Assembly (NCBI RefSeq): GCF_023073335.1
Contig: NZ_JADPJG010000002.1
Span: forward strand, 601,881-665,880
Source of the DNA: Bradyrhizobium sp. 21
Lineage (GTDB): Bacteria; Pseudomonadota; Alphaproteobacteria; Rhizobiales; Xanthobacteraceae
DNA length: 64,000 nt
Direction: 5' to 3'
The translations under genes were made by a program, and so were the position numbers. Below are positions 26,981-36,222 of this stretch, piece after piece; the first letter of the stretch is position 1, and every line of letters begins with the position of its first letter. Below the pieces are notes generated by a model, which was not told the DNA's origin, searched no databases, and saw nothing but the letters and a program-made list of their open reading frames with translations.

Positions 26981-28213
26981 TCAAATGACCTGGCCGATAA
27001 TTCGAACGTATTCCTCCACCATGGCATCCACTGAATAGCGCAGCTTCAGGCCTTTGGCGTTGTGGCGCAGCTCGTCGTTCAGTTCTTGGTCCGTCAAAAG
27101 CTTCGAGACGGCGGCCGACAGCTTCGCAGGATCGGAGGCGTCGACGAAGAGGGCTGTCGGTTTTCCTTCAAAGGACAACACCTCGCGCAAGACGGGCAGA
27201 TCGGTGACCACCGAGGGAACGCCCGCGTTCGCGGCCTCGACAGCGGCGAGACCGAAGGTCTCGGCCTGTGTTGGAAATACGAACACGTCGAGAGCGGCGA
27301 GAAACGCCGCCATCTGCCGCGGTGTGATTTCGCCGAGCAGGTGCAGCCGGTCCGATACCTTCAAATCGTCCGCCAACTGCCTCAGTCGGGCCTCGTCGGC
27401 TCCCTGGCCCGCCAGTGCGAGGTGCCAGGACGGTTGATCCGGCAACAGACGTATCGCCGCATCCAGCCGCTTGTGCGGGTGCAACCTTGCGGCGCAGCCG
27501 AGCAGGATGCGATCCGGCGGCAGATTGAATCGCTGTCGCGCGGCGTCCTTCGGCAGGGTGAGGGCCTTGTCGTCGAAGCCGTGCGGGACATGCACCATGC
27601 GCGACCGGTAGGCCTTCGGGTAGCGCGAATACTCGCGCTGCATGTCCAGCGAGTTGAGCGTGATGCGGTCGAAGAAGCCGAGGCTGCCCATGACGATGTC
27701 GGCCGCTCGGACCGGCCAGCTCATCGACAGCGCCGATGAAACCTGATTGGCGACAACAGGCGCGCGGCAGACGAGGCGCGCCACGCCGGCGCCGATGACG
27801 TTGCCGAAGTGCTGAAACGTCAGAACGGCGTCGGGCCTGGTGGCCCTGATATGGCGGCCGAGCGTCCACAGCATCTGTAGGAGCGCCAGCGGATTTCCGG
27901 GCCGGCTTGAGGCGCAATAGATCGTATTGGGCGGCTCATCGAACGAATCCGACTTGCGGAAGAAGAACAGATTGGTGACGCGGTAGCCACGAGCGGTCAG
28001 CCCGGCGCCAAGCAGCCGCGAGATCTCCTGCGCGCCGGCGTTCTCGGCCTGGGTTTGTACGAGAAGGACGTGCAGCTTTCGGTCGCCGCCGGTGGTCTGC
28101 GTGAGCGCTGTCGCGGCGGGCGCGCCCAACTCCTTGTTTGGCTGGTAATGGAGCACGGATCCCGACCCACTGGAGAAACGAAATTTACGTCTTCTTAACT
28201 CCGTAACTACCAT
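26981..28213 (-). CDS. GT4 family glycosyltransferase
   Basis: This protein of about 410 residues has the GT-B fold. The N-terminal half starts LHVLLVQTQAENAGAQEISR. The C-terminal half has LLGCAARLHPHKRLD (nucleotide-sugar site), LHLLGEITPRQMAAFLAALD and the EX7E motif in ETFGLAAVE. It should add one sugar from a nucleotide donor to a lipid-linked glycan on the cytoplasmic face. I use the ATG at 28213. A GTG at 28156 is equally possible and would leave the inverted repeat at 28195-28255 in the promoter region. Neither start has a strong ribosome site. Confidence 0.85.
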   Translation of the reverse strand: MVVTELRRRKFRFSSGSGSVLHYQPNKELGAPAATALTQTTGGDRKLHVLLVQTQAENAGAQEISRLLGAGLTARGYRVTNLFFFRKSDSFDEPPNTIYCASSRPGNPLALLQMLWTLGRHIRATRPDAVLTFQHFGNVIGAGVARLVCRAPVVANQVSSALSMSWPVRAADIVMGSLGFFDRITLNSLDMQREYSRYPKAYRSRMVHVPHGFDDKALTLPKDAARQRFNLPPDRILLGCAARLHPHKRLDAAIRLLPDQPSWHLALAGQGADEARLRQLADDLKVSDRLHLLGEITPRQMAAFLAALDVFVFPTQAETFGLAAVEAANAGVPSVVTDLPVLREVLSFEGKPTALFVDASDPAKLSAAVSKLLTDQELNDELRHNAKGLKLRYSVDAMVEEYVRIIGQVI

Positions 28214-28255
28214 GCGGGCATCTCGTGGACACCGACTAGCAGTAAACGGAGTTAA
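28195..28255. repeat. Perfect 10-bp inverted repeat in the divergent glycosyltransferase/Wzz region
   Basis: TTAACTCCGT (28195-28204) and ACGGAGTTAA (28246-28255) are exact complements 41 bases apart. The left arm would lie inside the glycosyltransferase gene if the ATG at 28213 is used, so the arms look more like paired operator sites upstream of a shorter gene. Confidence 0.45.
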
Positions 28256-28359
28256 TGCGCGGCCTGTCGGAAGGGCACTGTTCGCGAGAGAATTCCGCTG
28301 GTTCCCGAACGAAGTGAACGAGCGCTTTAACCAATTGGTCATGGTCGCGCGAGGGGCGG

Positions 28360-28376
28360 GTAACCGCGGATTAACC
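28360..28376. promoter_or_regulatory. Candidate CtrA-type site (GTAA-N7-TTAACC)
   Basis: GTAA at 28360-28363, seven bases, then TTAACC at 28371-28376 differs by one base from the CtrA consensus TTAA-N7-TTAA. The 8-mer TTAACCAT at 28371-28378 also matches the known half-site. It lies 64 bases before the Wzz-like start. The motif is AT-rich in GC-rich DNA, so chance is less likely, but this is not proven. Confidence 0.35.
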
Positions 28377-28439
28377 ATAGATATTTACGGTGGAGTAGGC
28401 CACTGAACAGTGTTCGCCAGTTGAATCCGAGTAACATCC

Positions 28440-30527
28440 ATGACGTTCGGTCGCCGCGCAGACCCGACAAGTTCCGGATCGACCGGTGTCGCCGCGTCGT
28501 GGCAGACTCAAAATGCGTCGACCGGTGATGCCCGCGAAGCGGCCGCACGCTCTGGCGGTGCGCTCACCGCGGCGGGCGCGCTCTCCTTCCTGCGGGACAA
28601 CGCTCGCCGCATCCTGACGCTCGCTCTCACGATCTTCGCCCTTGGCGTCGTCGTTCTCCTGGTGATCCCGGTTCGATTTGCCGCGACTGCGCTGGTTGTG
28701 GTCGATCCCCGCGAGCAACGCGTGACCACGGAGCAGGACGTTCTTCCGGGCATCGGGCAGGATAGTGCCGCGCTGCAAGGCCTGGTCGAAGTGGCGAAGT
28801 CCGACGGCTTTCTGAAGCCGCTGATCGAGCAGCTCAAGATTCGCGACGACGAAGACGTTTCCGGGGGCCACACCGACCCTGCGCGGCTGCTCGAGAGATT
28901 CCGCAACCGTCTCGACATCTCCCGTCGCGGGCTGACCTATGTCATCGCCATCCGGTTCACGTCGAACCGGCCGGAGCGGGCGGCTTACTATGCCAATGCG
29001 ATCGCGGAGGCGTTCGTCGCCAGCCAGAGCCGCATCCGCACCGATGCGACGGATGAGGCCGCCGACTGGCTCGGCGGCCGGCTCAAGACATTGAACGAGC
29101 GGTTGAAGGTGTCGGAAGACGCCGTTGCGGCGTTCAAGCTCGAGCACCGGATCGTCAACGCCGGCAAGGACTCGACGACCCAGCAATTGCGCGTGACCGA
29201 ACTGTCGCAGCAGGTTGCCGCGGCGCGCGCCCGGACCGAAGAGGCGAAAGCCCGTTTCGAGCAGGCGCAGCGCGACCAGAAAGCGAATGTCGAGAGCCCT
29301 GCCAAGCAGGATCTCCTGAGCGCCCTGCGCGCCCAGCGATCGGCGCTCAATGATCAGATCGCGCAGAAGCGGGCGGTGTTCGGCGATCGCCATCCCGATC
29401 TCGTCATGTCGTACAGCCAGTTGAACGATCTCAACAGGCAGATCGAGGTCGAACGCACCAAGGGCATCGACACCGCAAAATCTGAATACGAGGCCCAGCG
29501 CGAGCAGCAGAAGGCGCTGGAAGGCCAGATGAAGGCGGCGGAATCGCAGCTGCTTGTCGACGGTCAGGCTCTGGTCCGGCTCCAGGAGCTGCAGCGCGAC
29601 GCCGAGGCCAACAGAAACATCTACGAGCAGTTCCTCTCGCGCTCCAAGACGACGAACGAGCAGCGCCTGTTGCAGAGCTCGCAGACCAAGATTGCGTCGC
29701 CCGCGATTCCGCCGCTGCGCTCGACCCTTCCGCCGCTGTCTCTGCTGCTCGCCGCTCTCGCGATCGGCTCGCTGCTGACATCGACGGCGGTGGTTGCCGC
29801 CACGGCAGGAGGATCGGTCAAATCCATTGCTGACGTCCGCGACCCCGAACCGGCTCCGCGCCAGCCCGCGGCGTGGCCGCGTCCGCCCGTGTGGACCCGC
29901 ATTCCCGATTTGGTGGCTGGCGACGTCCCTCGCAACATCTGGCAAGGCCCGGTGTCCGCGACGAGCGAACTCGATGTCAGTCCTCATCTGCGTCCGCTGC
30001 TGGAGCGGCTGGAGAAGGTGCCGGGACCTCGCGGCAAGGTCGTCCTCGTGATGTCAGTTGGGAAGCGGGCCGGCGGCAACACCGTCGCGCGGTCGCTGAA
30101 CCGATGGGCGGTGAATACCGGGAAGCTGAGCGTCCTGATCCGGGTCGAGCCGGACCTCGGTGGTGCCAGCCTCGCCAAGGGGCAGGCGGATGGCACGACG
30201 ACGGCGAATTTTATCGGCGTCGACGCGCTTCTGAATGCCGGCAAGGGGCCCGAGGCGTCGCCTGCGGACGACATCCGTTCGGAGTTCGATCTGATCGTAG
30301 TCCACGCCACCTCTCTGGCCTTGCAGCCGGAGGCCGCGGCGCTGGCTGGCCACGCCGATCTCGTCGTCCTGGTCGCGCGCGAAGACGCCGTCGATTCTGC
30401 CGCCATGCGCAGGGCGATTGCCGGGCTCTCCCGCTTTGTCGGGGTGCCGACCGGCATCGTCGTCAATCGCGTGCGGGCCGACCCGTCGGCGCCTCGTCGC
30501 GGCGAAGTGCTGGGCTTGGCCGGTTGA
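28440..30527 (+). CDS. Wzz/GumC-type polysaccharide co-polymerase with a degenerate BY-kinase domain
   Basis: This 695-residue protein has an N-terminal membrane helix (about residues 57-78), a periplasmic Wzz domain beginning AATALVVVDPREQRV, a long coiled coil (about 200-390), a second membrane helix (about 425-450) and a cytoplasmic bacterial tyrosine kinase-like domain. It should set chain length in Wzy-type export. The kinase P-loop reads GKRAGGNT (541-548), in register with GxxxxGKT but with Asn547 in place of the essential Lys. No Tyr-rich C-terminal tail is seen. The ATPase/kinase is therefore probably dead, while the scaffold is kept. The ATG at 28440 has only a weak ribosome site. 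Confidence 0.88.
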   Translation: MTFGRRADPTSSGSTGVAASWQTQNASTGDAREAAARSGGALTAAGALSFLRDNARRILTLALTIFALGVVVLLVIPVRFAATALVVVDPREQRVTTEQDVLPGIGQDSAALQGLVEVAKSDGFLKPLIEQLKIRDDEDVSGGHTDPARLLERFRNRLDISRRGLTYVIAIRFTSNRPERAAYYANAIAEAFVASQSRIRTDATDEAADWLGGRLKTLNERLKVSEDAVAAFKLEHRIVNAGKDSTTQQLRVTELSQQVAAARARTEEAKARFEQAQRDQKANVESPAKQDLLSALRAQRSALNDQIAQKRAVFGDRHPDLVMSYSQLNDLNRQIEVERTKGIDTAKSEYEAQREQQKALEGQMKAAESQLLVDGQALVRLQELQRDAEANRNIYEQFLSRSKTTNEQRLLQSSQTKIASPAIPPLRSTLPPLSLLLAALAIGSLLTSTAVVAATAGGSVKSIADVRDPEPAPRQPAAWPRPPVWTRIPDLVAGDVPRNIWQGPVSATSELDVSPHLRPLLERLEKVPGPRGKVVLVMSVGKRAGGNTVARSLNRWAVNTGKLSVLIRVEPDLGGASLAKGQADGTTTANFIGVDALLNAGKGPEASPADDIRSEFDLIVVHATSLALQPEAAALAGHADLVVLVAREDAVDSAAMRRAIAGLSRFVGVPTGIVVNRVRADPSAPRRGEVLGLAG

Positions 30528-30542
30528 GGCCCCAATCGAGGT

Positions 30543-31889
30543 CTATTCGCCGGAGTCCGCGCTGCGGATCGCGTAGGCGCCGCGCTTCGATGCAGAGAAG
30601 CGCAAAAGTCCGAGAACCGAAGGATCGACCCCGGTTCGCCGGCGACAGAGGATGTTGAGGGCGACGGTCGCGAGTGCCAGCGACACGGTGGCCGAGATCG
30701 CCGCGCCGAGCACGCCGAGCCAGGGAATGAGGACGAGAAATCCCACCAGCCGCAGCGCCACGTTCGCGGCAACGACAGGGACATACTCGCGCTCATAGCC
30801 CGTCAGCTGCAGGATCGCCGCGGACGGACCGCCCGCGGCCTGGAAGGCCGTTCCGATCGCGAGCACGATCAGAACCCAGTGCTGCGCGGCGAAATGCGGC
30901 CCGAACAGGTTGAGAAGATGGGGACCGCCAACCCAGATCAGGAGAAGTCCGCTGACCACGCACAACGCGGTCACCTCGGCCATGAGCCGCAACGTTCGCT
31001 CGAATTCCTGGTGGTTCTTGCTGAAGTACAGCGAGGGCAGCCGCCGCGCGCCAAAGCTGTACAGTGCGGCCGACAGCATGGCGAAGATGTTGGCCAAGCG
31101 CGAAGCGGCAAAATAAATTCCTGCCGTGGCCGGATCCAGCATCCAGTAAACCAGAATGACGTCGAAATACTGGTTCGCGGCTTCGAGGATGGAGGCGACC
31201 CAGAAATGAAATGAACTCGATCTCCAGCGCGACGTCTCGGAACGCACCGCCGTGCCGCGGAAATCCGGCAGAGCCTGTGCAATCGCAATGATCTGCGCGG
31301 CCAGTCCAACGGACATGGCAATCGTCATCACGGCGATCAATTCGCCGGGATCGAGCTGCCGATGGCCTGACATGATGGCGAGCAGAAACAGCACGACGCT
31401 GACGCGCCAGAAGAATTCCCTGTTTCCTTCTCCCATGAGAATGCTGACCAGCGAGCGTGCGATCTGGCTGCCGAGCATCAGCCCCGCATTCACGGCGGTG
31501 TAGGCCGATACCGCGATGATCAGCAGCCACCCGTCGCCTCTGATGTTCGCCCCGATCGCGATTGCGCCGATCGCAATCAGCATTGCGACGCAGGAGATCT
31601 TCAAGCTCGATAGCAGTACGCCCTTGGTGAGATCGGGCTGATCTCCCGCCCGATACTCGTTCAGGAATCGCACCAGCAGCGATTCCTGGCCGACCAGTCC
31701 TACGACCGCAGCCATCTGGGCCACCGAAAGCCAGGTCGCAAAGACGCCGAACCCGTCGGGCGACATCGTTCGTGCCGCCAGCGAGAACAACGCAAACGCA
31801 AGCGCGCCGCTACCAACCTTGAGAAGGATGGTTCCGGCAACACCGCGCGTCACGTCGCGCCGCATGAACTGGACGATGGACTCGATCAT
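30543..31889 (-). CDS. Wzx-like flippase / polysaccharide biosynthesis protein
   Basis: This 448-residue integral membrane protein has about 12-14 hydrophobic segments. The N-terminus carries GVAGTILLKVGSGALAFALF, and later parts such as GVFATWLSVAQMAAVVGLVG are typical of the MOP/PST exporter superfamily. It should flip undecaprenyl-linked repeat units to the periplasm, where the ligase/polymerase and Wzz-like protein act. It ends 15 bases from the end of the convergent Wzz-like gene. Confidence 0.85.
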   Translation of the reverse strand: MIESIVQFMRRDVTRGVAGTILLKVGSGALAFALFSLAARTMSPDGFGVFATWLSVAQMAAVVGLVGQESLLVRFLNEYRAGDQPDLTKGVLLSSLKISCVAMLIAIGAIAIGANIRGDGWLLIIAVSAYTAVNAGLMLGSQIARSLVSILMGEGNREFFWRVSVVLFLLAIMSGHRQLDPGELIAVMTIAMSVGLAAQIIAIAQALPDFRGTAVRSETSRWRSSSFHFWVASILEAANQYFDVILVYWMLDPATAGIYFAASRLANIFAMLSAALYSFGARRLPSLYFSKNHQEFERTLRLMAEVTALCVVSGLLLIWVGGPHLLNLFGPHFAAQHWVLIVLAIGTAFQAAGGPSAAILQLTGYEREYVPVVAANVALRLVGFLVLIPWLGVLGAAISATVSLALATVALNILCRRRTGVDPSVLGLLRFSASKRGAYAIRSADSGE

Positions 31890-32280
31890 GGAAATTTAAG
31901 GGGCAACTCCCCGCTGGTACCGGCGACAGCCTAGCATGTTGAAAAACCGCGAGTGTTAATGGACGGCCTCCAGGTCCTTACCGGCCGCGACGACGGCGCG
32001 GCCATGCCGGTTGCTTCACTATGGAACATCGCCGACCCCGTTGTCCCAGAGAGGGCAAAGCCCAGCCCGATCGCGTGGCGGCATAGCGCCGCACCGGCGG
32101 CCAATGAAGGCGAGATGGGCCGTTTGAGTGCGGACGAGGCGCGTGCCTGACGTCGTCGAGATGGTCAGGACTCGGCTTCATTAACCGAGATATCGAGAAA
32201 TGATCGCGTTTAATCCTGCGATGCGACATCAGGCGAGAGAATTGCACGTGCGACCATCGTTGAGCGTGGGAGCCTGGACC
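31890..32280. other. Gap between the flippase and FAD reductase genes
   Basis: This stretch of about 390 bases separates divergent genes and must hold both promoters. I see a weak GGGG-CAACT-CCCC stem (31900-31912) and a TTAACC half-site at 32181-32186. A 65-codon open frame at 31953-32150 has no ribosome site or recognisable product, so I do not call it a gene. Confidence 0.35.
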
Positions 32281-33504
32281 ATGACGGCGGATAGAAGCCT
32301 GACCGAGCCGATGGCCGCAGCCGGCACTTCGACGATTGTTGCGGACATCGCCATCGTCGGCGGCGGCCTTGCGGGATCGCTCGCGGCGGCCGTGCTCGCG
32401 CGGGCAGGGCACCGCGTCGCCCTGATCGACAAGCGCGCGATCTATCCGGACGAGTTTCGCGTCGAGAAAATCGGCGGCCATCAGCTGGAGCTGTTCCGCA
32501 GGCTGGGCTTCATCCGCGGCCTCGAGAGCGTCGCCTGTCCATACGACCGCGTGCTCAATATCAGGGAGGGCAAGGTGGTCGATGTCAGCGTCGGCCAGGC
32601 TTACGGACTTCCTTATGCCGATCTCGTGGCCATGGCGCGCGGTCAGCTGCCCGATCCGTCCAGCCTGATCGTCGACGAGGTCACGGCAGTCAAGTGCAGC
32701 GACGACATCCAGCAAATCGAGATCGCGTCCGGGCGGCGCGTAAGTGCACGCCTCGTCGTTCTGGCCACGGGCATGGCGGGCGGTCTCGGCTACAAGCTCG
32801 GCATCAAGCGGCGCGTGCTGGCCGAGCGCCATTCGGTTTCGTTCGGCTTCACGATCGCCCGCCGGGACGGCGCGCCGTTCGATTTCGAGGCGCTGACCTG
32901 TTACGGCGAGCATACGGCGGACGGCGTCGACTATCTCAGCCTGTTTCCCGTGCCTGCCGGCATGCGCGCAAATCTCTTCATGTTCCGCGACCCGACCGAT
33001 CCGATCATGCGCGAGCTGCGTCGTGAACCGGAAGCGACGGTTCTGCGACTGCTGCCGGGGCTGCAGCCCTATCTCGGCGATTTTCGCGTGACCGACCGGG
33101 TGCAGAATTGGGTGATGGACCTGTCCGTCGTGGAAGGACATCTGCAGCCCGGCGTCGTTCTCATCGGCGATGCCTTCCAGACCAATTGCCCCGCCGCCGG
33201 CACGGGCGTCGCCCGCCTGCTGGTAGACGTTGAGCGCCTTTGCACCGAATACGCGCCGCGTTGGCTCGCGACCGAAGGCATGAGCCGCGCCAAGATTTCG
33301 GAATTCTATTCCGATGCCGACAAGGTCGCGGCAGACCAGCAGTCGTTGAAAATGGCGCGCTTCCGCCAGGCCCTGACGTCCCGCAACGATATCGGCTGGG
33401 ACGTCCGGCGCCGGCTGCACTTCCTGCGGCGCAGCATCACCCACCGGGTCGATCAAATGCGGCCGGGCTGGCTCGCGCATGTTCGAAGTGCGCTACGCGC
33501 CTGA
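32281..33504 (+). CDS. FAD-dependent oxidoreductase (geranylgeranyl-reductase/halogenase-like)
   Basis: From the ATG at 32281 this is a 407-residue flavoprotein. It starts with an FAD Rossmann motif (DIAIVGGGLAGSLAAAVLAR) and has the second FAD motif GVVLIGDAFQTNCPAAGTGVA near residue 295. This is the layout of p-hydroxybenzoate hydroxylase-like and geranylgeranyl reductase-like enzymes. A GGGAG site about ten bases upstream favours 32281 over an in-frame ATG at 32200. In a polysaccharide cluster it might modify a lipid carrier or sugar, but the reaction is unknown. Confidence 0.8.
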   Translation: MTADRSLTEPMAAAGTSTIVADIAIVGGGLAGSLAAAVLARAGHRVALIDKRAIYPDEFRVEKIGGHQLELFRRLGFIRGLESVACPYDRVLNIREGKVVDVSVGQAYGLPYADLVAMARGQLPDPSSLIVDEVTAVKCSDDIQQIEIASGRRVSARLVVLATGMAGGLGYKLGIKRRVLAERHSVSFGFTIARRDGAPFDFEALTCYGEHTADGVDYLSLFPVPAGMRANLFMFRDPTDPIMRELRREPEATVLRLLPGLQPYLGDFRVTDRVQNWVMDLSVVEGHLQPGVVLIGDAFQTNCPAAGTGVARLLVDVERLCTEYAPRWLATEGMSRAKISEFYSDADKVAADQQSLKMARFRQALTSRNDIGWDVRRRLHFLRRSITHRVDQMRPGWLAHVRSALRA

Positions 33505-33533
33505 GGGCCGCACCCGTCAGCGGCTCGCGCGGG

Positions 33534-34670
33534 TCAGCGCGTGGGAGTCGAGGTGCGGGTCGGCAGGAGCCTGACCTCCGACATGCGCTTGGCGGCCAGT
33601 TTAAGCCAAGGCGCCTGTTTCAGCGCGAACAAGGATATGGCGCCTGCGGTGCTGCCGGCCTGTGTGACCGCCCACATCGGCGAAGGCTGCGCGCCGAACA
33701 GTTTTTTGTAGGGCTCGTCGCCGATGGTGAAATCGAGCATCCGATCTCCGCGCTCGATGCAATCTCTCGCCACTTGCTCGAACATCAGCGCGCCGAGGGA
33801 CTGGCTCTTGTATCCGGCAATGTCGAAGGCGCTCATGATGACGAGGAAGCTGCCTTGATGGCGGAGTCCGAGCACCGCGGCGATCACGTCACCGTCCATC
33901 TTCATGGCATAGAGCCGGACGAAGGAACCTAGACCGCGGAGCGCCACGTTTGAATAGAAATCGCAATATTCGGGGCGCTGGAGCAGGTCTCCGTCGCCTT
34001 GCGCCTGAAAACGCGGACCGCGAAATTTCCTCATCACGTCCAGCGCATCGAGGACGGAGGCACTGTCGCTGCAGCATGAAAAACTTAAATCGCCCTTCTT
34101 CTGGAGCTGCCTGTATTTCTTTGCGAGCTCCTTCTGGTAGGAGCGGTCCATCGCACTGGCGCGCCATTGCTCGAACGGCGCGACGAGAACGGTCGCGTAG
34201 GCATTGGTGTCCATCGCGACGCGGCGGGGCGCAGCCAGGAGGTTCTCGATCGGAAGCCGTCCGTCGGGCAGCTTGGTCATTCGGAGCAGATCGAACGGGC
34301 GGACGAGGCACCGGAGCTCTTCGCACGCGCTCTCGTCCCTGAGCAGCTCGGAAAATATCTGTGGACTGCACACCGGCGCCAGATAGTCGGAGACGCGGAG
34401 GTCGGCGAATTCGACCGTCCGTATCGGACCGCGGCGGACCCGCAGCAAGGGCAGCACCATCGCGAGGGTACCCGTTGGTCGATGGCGAACCACGACAATC
34501 AGAGGAGTCGCCCCTGCGTGAGACGCGAGCCTGGTGTAGAGGCTATCCAGCCAGAGCGGATGCTGGAACGCGGTGGCGGCCGAGTTGTCGAACAGTTGCG
34601 CGTAGTCGGGCGACAGAAAGTCGAACCGCTGCTCGATGGCGATGTCGAACGTGTTGCTAGGTCTGTTCAT
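33534..34670 (-). CDS. GNAT/FemAB-like acyltransferase (Acetyltransf_6 type)
   Basis: This 378-residue protein resembles the BioF2-like/FemAB-related acetyltransferases common in exopolysaccharide clusters. Characteristic parts are FQHPLWLDSLYTRLASHAGA near the N-terminus, SYQKELAKKYRQLQKKG in the middle, and SLGALMFEQVARDCIERGDR with MLDFTIGDEPYKKLFG near the end. It probably transfers an acyl or aminoacyl group to a sugar. The ATG at 34670 is used; a TTG two codons upstream is less likely. The final about 60 residues are less conserved in type. Confidence 0.8.
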   Translation of the reverse strand: MNRPSNTFDIAIEQRFDFLSPDYAQLFDNSAATAFQHPLWLDSLYTRLASHAGATPLIVVVRHRPTGTLAMVLPLLRVRRGPIRTVEFADLRVSDYLAPVCSPQIFSELLRDESACEELRCLVRPFDLLRMTKLPDGRLPIENLLAAPRRVAMDTNAYATVLVAPFEQWRASAMDRSYQKELAKKYRQLQKKGDLSFSCCSDSASVLDALDVMRKFRGPRFQAQGDGDLLQRPEYCDFYSNVALRGLGSFVRLYAMKMDGDVIAAVLGLRHQGSFLVIMSAFDIAGYKSQSLGALMFEQVARDCIERGDRMLDFTIGDEPYKKLFGAQPSPMWAVTQAGSTAGAISLFALKQAPWLKLAAKRMSEVRLLPTRTSTPTR

Positions 34671-34815
34671 GCGCAACCAGGGAAACCAGATAGGCCGGAA
34701 GGTCGATCGAGCCGGATCTGCGCTTTATAGCAGGATCGTTGCGGGCGAGACACCGGCGGCGTGCAATTTGCATTAATGTGTCGAGCTGAGAATGCATCGA
34801 GCCGGATTCGTATCG

Positions 34816-34898
34816 TTACCAAACCGTTAAATTTCGCGCCCGAGCGGATTCGCAGCGTCGAGATCGACCCGCGCTAGCAAATTATTAACCGCGCTTAA
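34816..34898. promoter_or_regulatory. TTAA-type motifs before the O-antigen ligase gene
   Basis: TTAC-N7-TTAA (34816-34830) and TTAA-N6-TTAA (34885-34898) both resemble CtrA-type sites with one deviation each (a base or the spacing). They are 14 to 96 bases before the ligase ATG. Their recurrence across this polysaccharide cluster is the reason for listing them. Confidence 0.3.
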
Positions 34899-34911
34899 GG
34901 AAGGTCGTTTC

Positions 34912-36222
34912 ATGGCCAGCCTGCAGACCGAGGTGGATTCCGGGGCACCCGGCAGCGAGATCTGGACGACGCGCGGCGTTGGCGTCGAGACGATTGCCAG
35001 GGCCGCGATCAGTTGTTCGATCACCGTCAACGTGGTCGCATCGATGGGCATCTTCAACCCCGAGCTGCTGCCGACCGAGCTGAGCTTTCTGCAACAGGCC
35101 GTCGCGCTTCTGATGTGGGGTGTCCTGATCTACGCGAGTGCGTTCGTGCGGCCACGCCTGCGGTTACAGGTCAATCCCGATCTGGTGGCGCTGGTCGCGT
35201 TCTACGCCTTTGCCGTGGTCTCGGTGTTGTGGTCCAGCCTGGACGTCGCAGCGATCATGAAGAGCGCGGCGCTTGCGATGACGACGTTCGGCGCATTCTG
35301 CCTCGTCACGCGCGTCGACCTCGACGAGGTCGTGAGGGCCACGGCCAACGGGCTTTTCATATTGGTCGCCGCATCGGCCTTCTGTGCGATTGCCGTGCCC
35401 GACATCGGGATAGACCACAGCTGGATGCACAACGGTCAGTGGCAGGGCGTCTACGAGTCCAAGCAGACACTTGGTTTCGTGGGTGCGTATCTGATGTTCT
35501 TTGCCTGCTACCGAAAGATGACAGGGCAGGGGTGGCTGGCCTTCCTCGTTGTTTTCCTGTTGGCGTCGACATGCGTGTTCGCGTCGGAATCGCGCGGCGC
35601 CGGTGCTGTCGCCCTGGCTGCCTGCGCAATGCTTGTAACTTCGATGTGGTCGGTCGCCTGCATGAGGCTTTATGCGCTCCTGCCGTTCGTCATGTGCATT
35701 CTGGCCGGCCTCCTGATCCTGTATTTTTATGCGACGGGATATGATGCTATCCATATCGGCGACACCAGCATCGATTTTACCGAACGGACCTTCATCTGGC
35801 ACTACGCGATCAGCCATTTTGACGATGCGCCGCTGCTCGGCTTCGGGATCAACGGCTTCTGGACGATCCCGTCGATCTACGATTATTTCGAACAGAACCA
35901 CGGCTGGGTCCTCGACAATTATCACAGCGGCTACATCGCGATCCTGATGGAAACGGGACTTCTGGGGTACGCGCTCTTTGCCGCGAGCGTCCTGCTGTTC
36001 TCGCACAAGATCCTCCATCTGATTTCCGCCCGCACGATCGACCGGTCGCACTGTGCTCTCATCATCGGATTTGTGGTCCTCAGCTTCCAGACCAATTTTA
36101 CGGAGACCACATTCCTTCGTTCGACGATGTTCATTTCAGTGCTCATGGTGGGGCTTTTCTTCGCGACGTGCAGGCCGGTGCGATCAACGGAATTCCAGTC
36201 TTTACAAATGGAAGCAGGATGA
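34912..36222 (+). CDS. O-antigen ligase / polymerase family membrane protein
   Basis: This is a 436-residue protein with about ten to twelve membrane helices and a large periplasmic loop (about residues 285-330) containing RTFIWHYAISHFDDAPLLGFGINGFW. That loop has the H-x-(5-7)-G pattern typical of the WaaL/Wzy_C family. It should polymerise or ligate repeat units in the periplasm. GGAAGG upstream supports the ATG at 34912. Its stop overlaps the glycanase start by ATGA, coupling the two. Confidence 0.85.
   Translation: MASLQTEVDSGAPGSEIWTTRGVGVETIARAAISCSITVNVVASMGIFNPELLPTELSFLQQAVALLMWGVLIYASAFVRPRLRLQVNPDLVALVAFYAFAVVSVLWSSLDVAAIMKSAALAMTTFGAFCLVTRVDLDEVVRATANGLFILVAASAFCAIAVPDIGIDHSWMHNGQWQGVYESKQTLGFVGAYLMFFACYRKMTGQGWLAFLVVFLLASTCVFASESRGAGAVALAACAMLVTSMWSVACMRLYALLPFVMCILAGLLILYFYATGYDAIHIGDTSIDFTERTFIWHYAISHFDDAPLLGFGINGFWTIPSIYDYFEQNHGWVLDNYHSGYIAILMETGLLGYALFAASVLLFSHKILHLISARTIDRSHCALIIGFVVLSFQTNFTETTFLRSTMFISVLMVGLFFATCRPVRSTEFQSLQMEAG

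Noticed and set aside
31953..32150. 65-codon open frame before the FAD reductase
   Set aside because: No ribosome site, no recognisable product, and it overlaps the expected promoter region.
32200..32280. Longer start for the FAD reductase
   Set aside because: The extra 27 residues precede the FAD motif, have no ribosome site, and the GGGAG-supported ATG at 32281 fits better.
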